Shown here piece after piece: positions 17,061 to 28,444 of a stretch of 64,000 bases of DNA. The stretch spans positions 1,798,001-1,862,000 of the forward strand of contig JAKJHU010000054.1 in NCBI GenBank assembly GCA_022316685.1, read 5' to 3'. The position numbers and the translations under genes are program-made. Within the stretch, counting starts at the first letter, position 1, and each line of letters starts with the position of its first letter. The stretch comes from Progne subis subis (lineage: Eukaryota > Chordata > Aves > Passeriformes > Hirundinidae). The notes beneath the pieces were generated by a model. That model was not told the DNA's origin, ran no database searches, and saw only the letters and a program-made list of their open reading frames with translations.

Positions 17061-20000
17061 AATTTGGAGACAGATTCTTCACCCTGGCACTAATCCCCAA
17101 GAGAGTGTTCCTGGGTGCAGACAGCCGTATAACAAAGGCATGAGAGAGTTTTAAGCTTCATATTTTTTATTGCAAAATGAGAATTTTTGGTAAAAAGCAA
17201 TCAAACTGCACAGCTCACTGACACCAACTGTCCCTCCCAGGCCTCTGCTTGTGCAGGAGTGAATTTCTGAAGCAAACTGTGCCTTTCTGCACAGCAGAGC
17301 TCAGACAGGTTCTGTGACCATGGAGATCTGAGTGGTATTTTTCTAATTGACAGATCAATAATAATCAGAAATGTTGCGTGGATGCAATCAATCCCATGAA
17401 CCTTGGGTTCGGATCTCTCTTTTTCTTGCATTATTAATCAAATGTCCTCACAGTATTAATTCTCTGAGGTTCATCCCCTTCTGGTAAAGAGGGCTCTCAG
17501 CACACACCTGACATGTGCATGTGTGCTTTATTCTGGGACTTCTTCCCAGTCAGGATAGGAAAACTCCGGAGTGTGATGGACTTATAAAAGATTATTGAAT
17601 ATATTTCTGCTATGGGCGCCAGCATCTCTTGTGAAATGGCTGCAAAGATTTAGTCTCCTGTTGAGGAATGCTAAACACCAAACTCAGTGGATCAACAACA
17701 GTATATATTAGGGAGTTCACTTAATTTTCAACCACCACAGTCATTAATTTTTCAGACCACCCTCAGTTCCAGTCTCTGGAAACACATAATAAGTCTATTG
17801 TACCTCTGTTAACACATTAAGCATGAGCCTGTGTGTTTTTCAATATGCCAGCGTTGTTGCATAGTTTATAAAAGAATAGCACTGGGTTATGTTGAGCTCA
17901 GAGACATTCTAAGTAGCAGCCTGCTGCATTTTGTTACTCGAGTTCTTCAACAGCTTATGGCATTACCCTGTTCATAAGACAAAATCTAGGTTGCTTGTCA
18001 TCTGTTCTCTGTACATACATAGTTTATGACTACATAGCTTTTTCATTTATGCTTTTTAGGCCAAATACTTTTCGTTATTATTATCTGTATTAAAATATTT
18101 ATAATAAATCAAACTTAAAATGTTATTGTGGCAGAGACTGGGGGGTACAGGTAAGGAATTAGAGAGCTGAAGTGGCAGCAGTAGCACGAGCCGAAGGCTC
18201 TGCAGTATTTATGGATGGTCCTGTTAACGGTGTGGGCTGTCACAACATTCCCCTGCTCCCATGGAGGTCCCTGACCTTCCTCTGCAAGGAGCGTTTTGTC
18301 ACACTCCTGCAGCTCAGCATCCCCCAAAGAGCCAGCCCGGGACATTCATCTGCCGAGCACAAAGAAAAGCAGGATTGTCTCGCTCTGGACACGTCTTAAA
18401 TTGTAACAGGAACCACGAATCCTATCGGGCCCGGGATCTTCGGCTTCAGCTGGGGGTATTTCTATGAAATAAAGTGCCACGATGAAAGAAACTGAACTTG
18501 ACAAAATTGTGGGTTCACTTTTCCCCACCCTCATTTTAACATGCCCGCTGTGAAAAGCTGGGACACGCACAAGAGGTATTTTGCTCCTAATACACAGGGC
18601 TTTTTATATTGAAATCAGTGAAGAATTAAAACACAAAAATAACATGGGCATTATAAAGTGAATAATGATGAAACCTTTAGTCAAATTTGCAATCCCTGAG
18701 AAGCTTCATGTACAAAATGAAAATGCTTGCAATCTCATAATTATTCATCAGGACATGTATATTTAATTTAGCTCTATTAAAGGTTAATGTTCAAGTAGCA
18801 AAACAGTGGCAGAACAAACAAAATGTAGGGAAAAAAAAGTCTCTGTGCATTAAACTTCAAACTTCACTAGAGCCTGTCTGAAGGACTAACGGCCTGCAGC
18901 CACCAAATACTGCTGGAGGACATGTTGAAAAACCCCACGGGTGAAGCACCTCTTAGACCTAATTTTTATAAACTGCATTAAAGAAAACTAATTGTTGTAT
19001 GACAATAAAATGACCAACCAGGACACTTCAGGCACAGAGAAAAATAATTTCTCATTGCAAGCTGCAACATGGTCTTTTAGCCTGAAACACCTAAAAACCT
19101 GATATTTCTGAAGTATTTATAAACACCAATTAACCTGAAACAAGTATAAACTTTACAGGCACAATGGCTCTTTTCCTACCTGACTGGAGCAGATTAAAAA
19201 TAAATAAAAATACTCTCCCTTTCCCAACACATGCATGCATGGAAAAGCATGCCTATTTATATTAACCAGGTTTGCAAAGTATGTTTCATGTCATTTAGCA
19301 GGAGGTCACTGAATTTTTAAACAAGCAATGGACCAAAACTTTCGATTCATTACACAAACAACAGGCATACACGGCTCAAAAAAAATCAACTGGCCCTGGC
19401 TTAGAGGCAGCGAAGGAAATGCCCTTTCTGTGGTCTGTAAGAGAGAAAAATCACCTCGCCGAACGCAGAAATATGGAAACCTCATCACACATTATTCCCT
19501 TGCTTTGAGTTTTCTCTTGTGAAATTCCAGAATCCCTGCTAGGCAGAAGATAAATAAAAAAATTGAGAAAATTAGTAAAAGGGATCTGATCATCCAGAAC
19601 TCGAAGAAGCATTTTGCAAGATCATTACTGCCCAAGAGTAGATTGAGATGTCTATTTTTACAGCAAATTTAGTGCATTTTTTTTCCTTTTGCTTCCTATT
19701 CTGCTGGTTTTTCCTAATCCACTTGTTGCATGCCATACCCACAGCGGAGCCCCCAGCATCCTGTGCTTGCAGGGAGCCCAGCACATCTGGATCCGATCCC
19801 TGACGAGGTTTCCTCCACGCTCCCACAGCAGAAACAGAAACCGCCGCGTTTCCAAGCCCGCAGAGCTCCGGGCACATCCCCTGCTCACTGCCGGGACGCA
19901 CCTCACCGTCCCCTCGCAGAGGAGCTTCTGTCCCCACAGAGGAGGAGGATGGACACGTCTCAGCGGACACAGACGCAAAAACAATTAATGGTCCAAACGT

Positions 20001-20133
20001 GATTTTTATAGCAGTTAATACTTCACATCAAACGAGCTGGTGCGAAGCAGCCACAGCAACACCTCTCAGGCTGTTCACACCACAGCACGTGCCCTGATGA
20101 TGAATCTTTTTACAACAGCAGGGCAAGGAAACC

Positions 20134-20153
20134 TTTTTTTTTTTTTTTTTTTT
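20134..20153. repeat. T20 tract
   Basis: Twenty consecutive T lie about 150 bp from the CR1 copy at 20.3 kb, with no visible link to it. Confidence 0.93.
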
Positions 20154-20299
20154 GTGCTGTTTAGGTGTGTAAAGTACCGACTCTTCACAAACAATTTTAA
20201 AAGCAACACTGAGATTGATTTTGCCCGAACTACACATAACATAAGGCAGCCCCTCACCACCCTGGGTGCAGATTTGAGTGTCACAATGTAAGGAAAATT

Positions 20300-20658
20300 T
20301 AAAGCTGTTAGAGAGTGTCCAAAGGAAGGACACGCAGCCGGTGAAGGGTCAGGAGGGGCTGTACAAGGAGCAGCTGAGGGCACTTCGTTTGTTCAGCTGG
20401 AGGAGACTGAGGGGAGACTCCCTGGAGTCTGCAGCCCTGATCTCTGCTCTCTGTGACCAGGGACAGCAGGAGGGAACAGCTGGAGCTGTGCCAGGGGAGG
20501 TTTAGGTTAGGTATCAGGGAAAGGTTCCCCCAGAGGGCACTGCCCAGGCTCCCAGGGAATGGGCACATCCCCAAGGCTGCCAGAGCTCCAGGAGCGTTTG
20601 AGTGGCATTGATGATCCTTGTGGGCCCCTTCCAGCCCAGGACATTCCATGACTCTACA
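20300..20658 (+). mobile_element. CR1 LINE fragment, 3' end
   Basis: It begins near ttagagagtgtccaaaggaa, passes through ttcagctggaggagactgag and ends ccccttccagcccaggacat followed by tccatgactct. This order and spelling match avian CR1 with the 3' end to the right. The copy is 5'-truncated and diverged. It faces an opposite-strand CR1 copy about 1.2 kb away, with a CpG-rich island between them. Borders are approximate. Confidence 0.85.
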
Positions 20659-20954
20659 ATCCAACCCCCACCTCACATCGCTCAGCCCAAACCCAACCCC
20701 AATCCCCGAGACACCACAGGGCCATCGATGACTGCCTGAACTCCCAAGTGAGTTTTGTTGACGAACCCCTCATCCTGCGAGCTGGAGGAAGGCACAGCTC
20801 TGTGCCAACAATCCCATCCCGGCGCTGACACCACGGGCACTGTCGCAGGGTTGCTCTCCCCATCATTACGGCCAAAGCGACCACGGCTGCCCCCGTGCCC
20901 CTCGCCCGGCGACATCCCACTGCCGCCCGCCTTCCTTTTCGCCAGGGCACTCTG

Positions 20955-21095
20955 GGCTAATGTAATCATACGATTACATAATTAACCCAGCTGTCTCATT
21001 AAGAAAATCAACTGGAATTCAGGGCATAATTAGTCATACAGCAATTAGCATGCTGATGAGCAACTGATGAAAAGCTGTCTCGATATAGAGTATGC
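20955..21095. promoter_or_regulatory. AT-rich block with clustered homeodomain-type sites (candidate enhancer)
   Basis: Within 140 bp there are several TAAT/ATTA cores: taatgtaatc, gattacataattaac, gcataattagtcat and gcaattagcatgc. There is also a 7 bp inverted pair, tgtaatc/gattaca (20961-20978), with four bases between. The block sits between two GC-rich segments. The composition resembles vertebrate conserved enhancers, but conservation was not measured. Confidence 0.35.
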
Positions 21096-21389
21096 TGGGA
21101 CCACCCTCGTTATTTAAGGAGAGGGGGGAAAAGCCCACCTCGGCTCATGGAAAAGGGGCTCCTGCGGGACAGGGAATGTTGAAAGTTTATCTTTAACCCT
21201 TCGGCCGTGGCCGTTGCTGCCGTGAGGGCTGAGGACCCCCGAGGCAACACCGAGGGGCTGATGGCAGGGCTTGCCAAACGGAGTGGAAAAACCGTGTCAT
21301 TGTTTAAATGTACAATCTGTAGCGAGGGGGGCCAAATCACCCTCACTCCCCATACATATTTATATAAATATATATATTTAACCCCAGGG

Positions 21390-21860
21390 CTGCGGAGCGC
21401 AGCTCGGCGGGAGCAGTCCCGAGGAACGAGCTCCGACAGCCTCGCCGTGAGGGAGCACCGGGACCCCGGAGGAACCTCCCGGGGAACGGCCCGGAGCCCC
21501 GGAGGGAGCGCAGGGTCTCCCAAAAAGGGTGTCCGGACCCCCAAAGAAGCTATCCGGACCCCCGGAGGTGCTGTCCGGACCCCGCAAGGGGCGGCCCGGA
21601 GCCCCGGAGTGACCGCCCGGACCCCAGAGGAGCTCCCGGGAGCCCCGGCCGGCCCCGGCGGGGAGAGCGGCAAAGCCCGGCCTGGATCGCAGCGCGGGCG
21701 GATCGGGCGGCGGCCGCGGGTGCCGGTGCGGCGCCCGGGGGCTCCTCACTCGCTGTAAAATCGCCACAAACGGGGTCTTTCCGTGCGGGGAGACCCCCCA
21801 CGGATGGGCCAGGGGCTGTACGAGAGCCCAGCGCTCCGCTCTGCCCTGCCCGAGATTCGC
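21390..21860. promoter_or_regulatory. intronic CpG-rich island (candidate)
   Basis: This stretch of intron 4 is very GC-rich with densely spaced CpGs, in contrast to the AT-rich intron around it. Part of the density comes from a 21 bp minisatellite (21489-21656). It could be an unmethylated intragenic element or alternative promoter, or simply a GC-rich repeat. No TATA box or first exon was identified. Confidence 0.5.
21489..21656. repeat. 21 bp GC-rich minisatellite, about 8 units
   Basis: Eight consecutive 21 bp units align without gaps, each built around a core like tccggaccccc. Starts are 21489, 21510, 21531, 21552, 21573, 21594, 21615 and 21636. Units differ by several substitutions, so the array is old. 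One or two more degenerate units may precede it. Because the period is a multiple of three, it produces long open frames on both strands (for example a VRTPxxA-type heptad on the plus strand), which are explained by the repeat and not by coding. Confidence 0.85.
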
Positions 21861-21892
21861 TCTCGGCTTACTCGCAAAATACACTCCGAGAA

Positions 21893-22200
21893 ATCACAGA
21901 ATCATAGAATGGTTTGGGTTGGAAGGGACCTTAAAAAGCTCGTCTCGTTCCGCCCCCTGCCATGGGCAAGGACATTTTCCACTATCCCAGGTTGGTCCAA
22001 GCCGTGTCCAGCCTGGCCTTGGACACTGACGGATCCAGGGCCAGCCACAGCTTCTGTGGGCACCCTGTGCCAGAGCCTGCCCACCCTCACAGGGAACAAT
22101 TCTTTCCTAATATCTAAATTAAACCTCTTCTCTCTTCCTCTGAATCCATTCCTTTGGTATCATAACATGGAGCCTCTTCCAAAACAAAGGACTTGCCTTT
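21893..22200 (-). mobile_element. CR1 LINE fragment, 3' end
   Basis: It starts with cacagaatcatagaatggtt, then gggttggaagggaccttaaa, the best preserved CR1 3' end in the window, in minus orientation (same strand as CUX1). The body continues with ccatgggcaaggacattttc and ccctcacagggaacaattct, typical of CR1, and becomes unrecognisable around 22140-22200. It abuts the right edge of the CpG-rich island. Confidence 0.9.
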
Positions 22201-25200
22201 TAATAACCCCCCCTCCTCCCTCTTCACTTACAGGCCTGTAACACTGGAAATGATAAGAAAGCAAGTTATGAAACAGTGCCAGAACTACAGGGGCAATTAA
22301 TAATTTATATCACTGGAAATGTGTTTCCTAAGGTTGGGATCTAAAAATAATTCAAGGAAGGCAAACGCGCCTCTTTCAACGCGACTGAATTTTCTGTTGC
22401 CCAAAGCCCGCTGTAAGCAAAGCTCTCGGTGATCGCTCACCAGAAACGCCCACACAGAACGATAAGGGAGGGGAAAAAAAAAAAATAATCCTCCTAAAAC
22501 ACAACTTTACTAACATGATTTAACTTTTTCAAAGAGCCAGGAGTGTGGCCCCGCTGTCACAATAGAAAGGTCACGAAGGAAAGGAAGTTTTTTTCCCCCT
22601 CCCTAAATGCGACACTGCTCTTTGCAGGGAGTGTTCCTGCTGGAGAATGATCCCTGGATTACAGACAGGGAGAAGCTCCACGAGCTTCTGATGCAGTAAG
22701 TGCTTTCGTGGGAGACTAAATGTCTGAAAATAACCTGAAAATGTGTTTTAGAAAAAAAAATAATAATTACATTGTAGCTTTTGAATATTCAAACACCTCG
22801 CAGCATACTTAATTAATTCATTAATTATTCCCCAGAAATTTCAGGGGTAAATTGAAATAGCCTAGAGAGACTGAGACAAAGATTTCATGGAATAAATGAT
22901 AGCTTTGCTCCCGTTCCCCTATGACTCTGGTAGCCCAGGGACAGAAGAGTTATAGCCGTAATTCCATTTGAAACAAAGCTCATCATCTCTCCAACCCCTC
23001 ACTTCATAAAAACCATGAAAAGGTTCTTCCTTCAATCAGCAATTATACATATTTTCTTACTCCCCCATCCCAAAGGACTGGGATCTATGTCTTCCTTTTA
23101 TTTTTTTTCCCACTTTTTAACAGCATTCTCCTCACCCTCTGGCTGTCAGAGCGTTCTGTGCAGGCTGTACCGGAGAATTCAAAGTGCCCACAAGAGGGTG
23201 AGGGACTCTTATTTTCCTTAAAAAAAAAAAGCCGAATCCCAAATTCTGCCGACCTCTGGAAGCAGCAAAGCCAGACTGATGGGACCCCCCTGCGTGGGGC
23301 CGGGGGAGTGGCAGCAGACCGGCGCCTTTCCTCCCCATTAATCACCGCACAAGTTCTCCAAGGCTTGCAGGGTTAAATGAAACAGCACGGGATGCTGTAC
23401 AGGCAATGTGACCACAATCGAGATCCCTCCCGGAGTGCAGTCCTTACAGCTTGTGGGCTATTATTTTAAAACATTCTTTATTTATCTCCCAGCTCGGGAA
23501 TGGTTACTGGCAGAAAGATGCCCCAGATTAAGATGCATCACTATCCTAGAATCAAAAAATCACGTAAGGCAGAGTAAATGATCGACTCCTGCACTGCAGT
23601 TCCCTCTGTTTTCAAAAGAGTAACCAAAGTAAATCCTCAGGAAAGTTTTTAATATTAAACGCGGGGTTTGCATAATAGGTAGGGCAGTATTGGATGGCGC
23701 TATGTCAGCTGAAAAAGAACCTAATGAGTTACAAGAGAAGCCACTGCAACTGAAAAGGCTCCAATTTGATTGTTAATGTTCTAGTAATGGCCCAGGACAC
23801 TGGAATTTCTGCTCACACAACGAGCTCAGTGCAAAGGACAGTTACAGAAAAAAACCGCTTGTACTTCAAGTTTCATTTCTCCTACTTCGAGATTATAAAA
23901 GAAAAAAGAGCCTTCTAGTATGTTTGAAAGCATTTCTGCTATATTCATCCCTTCTTTCTCCTAAAAGCTTCTGAACAGACTTAGCACTAAACCCTCTGAA
24001 AGCTGGGGTTTGTTCTAATTCCAGTTCACATTCCTGCAGCCGAGAAAGGGAAAGTCCAATACTGCCCATCCCCAGCACGCTCTGCCTTTTGCTCCAGTCT
24101 CGGGCCTTGGGGCTGCTCTAAATCTCCCCCTGCACCCACATCTCCAGAAGGGCTGCAGTGCCACCCTGCAGGTGAACACAGCCCCTTCCTGCAGGGATAT
24201 CTGCTGGGATATCTCCTTCTACCGCACATTCTTCCTGCTCCTGTTCCCTGCATCCTTCCCCTTATCTGCACCTCACCTCTTCCTTCCGTGCCTCCAGCCT
24301 ACCAAGTAAAATAGGGCTTGACAACCACACAATAAATTTTTTAAAGTGAATGCTTTAGGGATATTTCTTCCTCTGAATATTTATTCCGGCTTTTACAAAG
24401 GAATTTATCCAATTATTAATTCAACGGGAAAAACTAGAGAAAAAAAATTGGTGATCAGACAAGCCCAACTTCAAGCCACTTATTCAGTTAACAGAACTAT
24501 TTTCAGTTATTTTGGCATGGGTTTCAAAACAGAAGGATAAAGTGAATGAGATCTAAAGATGGGAACTGGCCAGGAGTTTGTGCTCCATCTGAAAATTGGT
24601 GTGTAACACTGACAGTGCTGCCTCACTGACAGCATGCACTGACCCAGCACACATCCACACATCCCAAACTGTGGCTCAGAATTCCAGCCCCACGGGGAAG
24701 GAGGCTGAAGTGATTATGAGCTACTTGTACATTCCTCAGCACTGGACTGCCAATGCTGGAGCAGCATCCCGGGCAGTTCAGGATATTCTGGAAAATGAAA
24801 GGCAGCAGCTCTGCCCCTCTGAGAATTCTGCTCAAATCTCCCCTCTGCAGTGAGACTTCAAACTGTCTTTCTCAAACCCACTCGGGCACCCCTTGCAGAT
24901 TTGCAGAACAGTTTGGGGAGAATCACTAAATTTCTATAGTCCGTAATTTTTTACAGTACAGACTTTGCTTCCAGGTTTTCCTCTGTGCAACTCCTTTTTT
25001 TTACCTGTTCTAAACATGCAGGTGATGCATCAAGGATTTTGGCTTCAGAGGGGATCCACTCACCAGCTAAATCACTGCCTGCAGCCACAGGGGTTTATGG
25101 CTTTTCACTCTTTCAAGTATTAACTGTGCTCAATTTTCTGCTTAATTTTATCAGATTTTCAAGTGTGTTTAGAAAGACACCCGACTGCTGCGTTTGAGGG

Positions 25201-28200
25201 GTGTCTGTGCCACTTCTGTGTCTGTGAGCCAAGTTCATTTTGCTTCCTTTCCCCCTGAGAGTATTCACTGTAATATTGTTTTCCTTTCCCTCTAAGGTTG
25301 AGAAAAGGCACATGAATGTGCCTGTTATGAATATTCATTTCCCTTGTACAGTCTGGGGCAGCAAAACCATAAACGTGTTCATTTTATGGATCTGTCCTTT
25401 GTTTTATTTCAACATATTTTATTGGGAAAGGGGCGACAGTTTTGACATGTATAATTAACAAATGAGGAACTGCCTAAAATTTTTCGCACTGCAATGATAC
25501 CAAACACTTCTCAAAAATGGTCTGTGCTGTTCAGCCTCGATGTACCACGGACTCGGGGTTTACTATGACCTGATCTTGCTCTTTAGACAGTTTTGCAAAC
25601 CAATTAACCAGTATCTCAGCCAAGAGCACTCCAAGTATTAACTTTTTCAAACTCTTTTCAGTATTCTCCTTTGGGATGTGCTCAAACACAGCCCCTCAGA
25701 GTGAACCTCGTTTCCCTTACCTCTCTTTATTGTCCCCTAAATTTACATTTGCCCAGCTCTCCCTACAGAACAGGCTGGGGGTACCTAGGTTGACACTTCA
25801 GCACACCATGAGTTATCTGGGTCTGTATATGTCTTTATTATACAGACTTTCTTACCAGGGCTGGCATTAACCTTTCTTACATTAACATTACCACTTTCCA
25901 AACAAGTCACAGGACGTACAAAAACACAACAACTTCTTACACATTTATTACCTCCAACATAAGCAGCAGATAATTTTTCTGGGGGGAAAAACCCCAACCA
26001 AATCCCAAATCAAACTTGTTTTTCTCTTGTATCACTTTTAACTTCAGGATATTGTTCAAATACACTCTAAATTGAATTTTGTTGTAGCCCAAACAGCAGT
26101 GCAAGTCTGGAGAGGGCCGTGAGTTGTAAATAATCAAAAGGTAAAGGCTGATAAATGGCTGATTATTTGGAAGCACTGCAAATAATTTTCATTTCTGCCT
26201 TTAGAAGTAATTCCCTCACACTCATTTAGTGCTTTACCGATCATTTATTCAAAAAGAACTTTGTGTTTTCTCAGCTAAAGCATTCTTTGGAAAAAGAGCA
26301 CCACGAGAAGGGCAGTTGGAATTTGCAAGGCTGAACGGGGGTTGTGTGTAGACTAAAATACTACATGCAGTGATCGGTGTGTGGAAGACTCCTTTGGAAG
26401 GAGCCTGCTCCTCCTGCAAACCCCTCTGTGAGACACAGCCCCCACGGCTCGGTGTGCAATTTATGATGGCAAGGAGCAAGGGAAAGATAAAATTTCCACT
26501 TCAGCCATCTTTCACTGTTATTGCTTTTGATTGTTTTGACAGGGCGCTTTAAAAAAAACCATCTTATTTTTACCTTCTCTGGTTTTTGTTACACTTCCCT
26601 TCGATAGCAGGTCCTCTGAGCTAAAACCCACATCACAGACATTATAGAGCTCCAAATCTGATCACAGCACACACCCGGCAAGAGTCTCCAATAAAACCAC
26701 ACTCACATCCCCTCTTCCACCCCGAGAGTCATTTTGTTTCCTGATGAGCAAATTCCCATTAAGGAGAAACGAAACCCATTTCTGGCTCAGCCCTGGAAGG
26801 CGGCACAGCCCCTCCAAACCACGAGCAAACAGTTTGCGTTAACCTCCCCTCACTCTCCAACGTGCACATGCTGAAAAAACTCTGTATTTTCCTATTCTGT
26901 GGACTGAACCCAACTGGGTTTAATTGTGCCACGTCCAGAGAGCAGAGTTTGTGTTTAAAGGCGAAATTGTTTCTTCCTTGCCTACACAGGAGCAATACTG
27001 AGACAAAATACTGAGCAAATCCACCGTGGCACTGGGCTGTAACTGCAGTGACCCACTGCAGAAAGAAAACTTCTATTTAACCACTTCATCCAGACACTGA
27101 CACCTGGCATTCACTCTGTCTCCAGGTTGTAACTTTTTACTTGAAACTTACGCTGAAGTTTTGTTTTAAAAAAATAAAGTAGTTCTTTTTTTTAGCCTTT
27201 TTAGTGCTCACTATTTTTCCTTTAAAGATTTAGGGAAAAAGAAAAAGAATTTTGAGTGTAGTGTTTCTGCAAGGCAACACCGCTCCTCCAAACACACAAC
27301 AAGGCTCCAATTTCACTTTAAGTGCTTGCAAGATTAAGACCCTAAAAGCCACGGGTGTTAACATAATACACGTATTTTATAAAACTGGAGACAAAGGGAT
27401 CTTGAACAGATGGAAGAAAGCTCCTCAAAACACCGACCCAACCTCCCTTTACTTCAAAATAAATGTATTCACATTATTTTTAAAGGTAAGTTGTGACAAC
27501 CTTGTTGATTAGTGCAATTCATGTGGCAGCATTCACTTTTCCCTTGCTCTGTACTGCATACTGAAAATAAGGCAATTAAATGAGAAAATTAATTCCATTA
27601 ATTAAAAATGTTCAGTCTCAAGCAAGACAGAACTATATGAGCTGTATAAATGTACATAAACCAAAATGTTTTCCTTGACATGTACTTTCCTTTAGGAAGG
27701 ATAAATTTTGCAGCACGAAGTAATGATAATGCTGTTTTACCACCATCATAAAGCTGAAGAGAGATATATAAAAGGTCTGTTTTATCTTTTAAAGAGAAAC
27801 CCCCTGATGTACATAGGAAAATTTACAAGTAAAATACCATCCTTCCCACAAATTCCTTACTGGTGAGTCTGAGTGAAAAACTTCAGTCAGGTCAGGAAAG
27901 AAAATCATTAAACTTTGCTGAATCCATAAAGCACTGTAGCTGGAGTTTCAATACAGATCATTTTATACTAAAATTAAAATAGAAGCCCTTTTTAATTATA
28001 TAAAGTGTGCACATTATTACTGAGGAGAGAAATACATGCTTTCCTCAAGAACCATAAAATTGGCTGCTGGGAATTAGACTTCAGCTGCAATTATTATATG
28101 GTCCTATAAAGGATATTGAAAGTCTGATAAAATTGCACCCTTGTCATGTAACAGCGATGCTTAATGCTAAATAACCACTCTGCAGCATTCCAGGCATAGC

Positions 28201-28379
28201 TTCCCCCAAACATCATCGCTCCCTTCTCACACCAAAAAGAAAACACAGCAGCATTGGGGAGCTAAAAGTGTACCTAAATATTTGAAATACCAAATGAACA
28301 GGTCAAAAGATGTGTAAAGCCACACGGAGGCAAAGCAGCATGTGTGATAAATGAATACTGATGGCTGTTTATAAAGGAG

Positions 28380-28444
28380 AGCTCTCCATGGATACCCACC
28401 CAACTCTCCATGGATGCTGCCCAGCCCTCCATGGACACCCAACT
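28380..28444. repeat. imperfect tandem repeat, about 23 bp period
   Basis: The core ctccatgga occurs three times at near-equal spacing, with similar proline-codon-like sequence (acccacccaa, gctgcccagc, cacccaacta) between. It is a short degenerate minisatellite. Confidence 0.8.

Noticed and set aside
21110..21884. Overlapping long open frames on both strands with PG-, RT- and GS-rich repeats
   Set aside because: The 21 bp minisatellite keeps frames open in several phases. No homology beyond the repeat.
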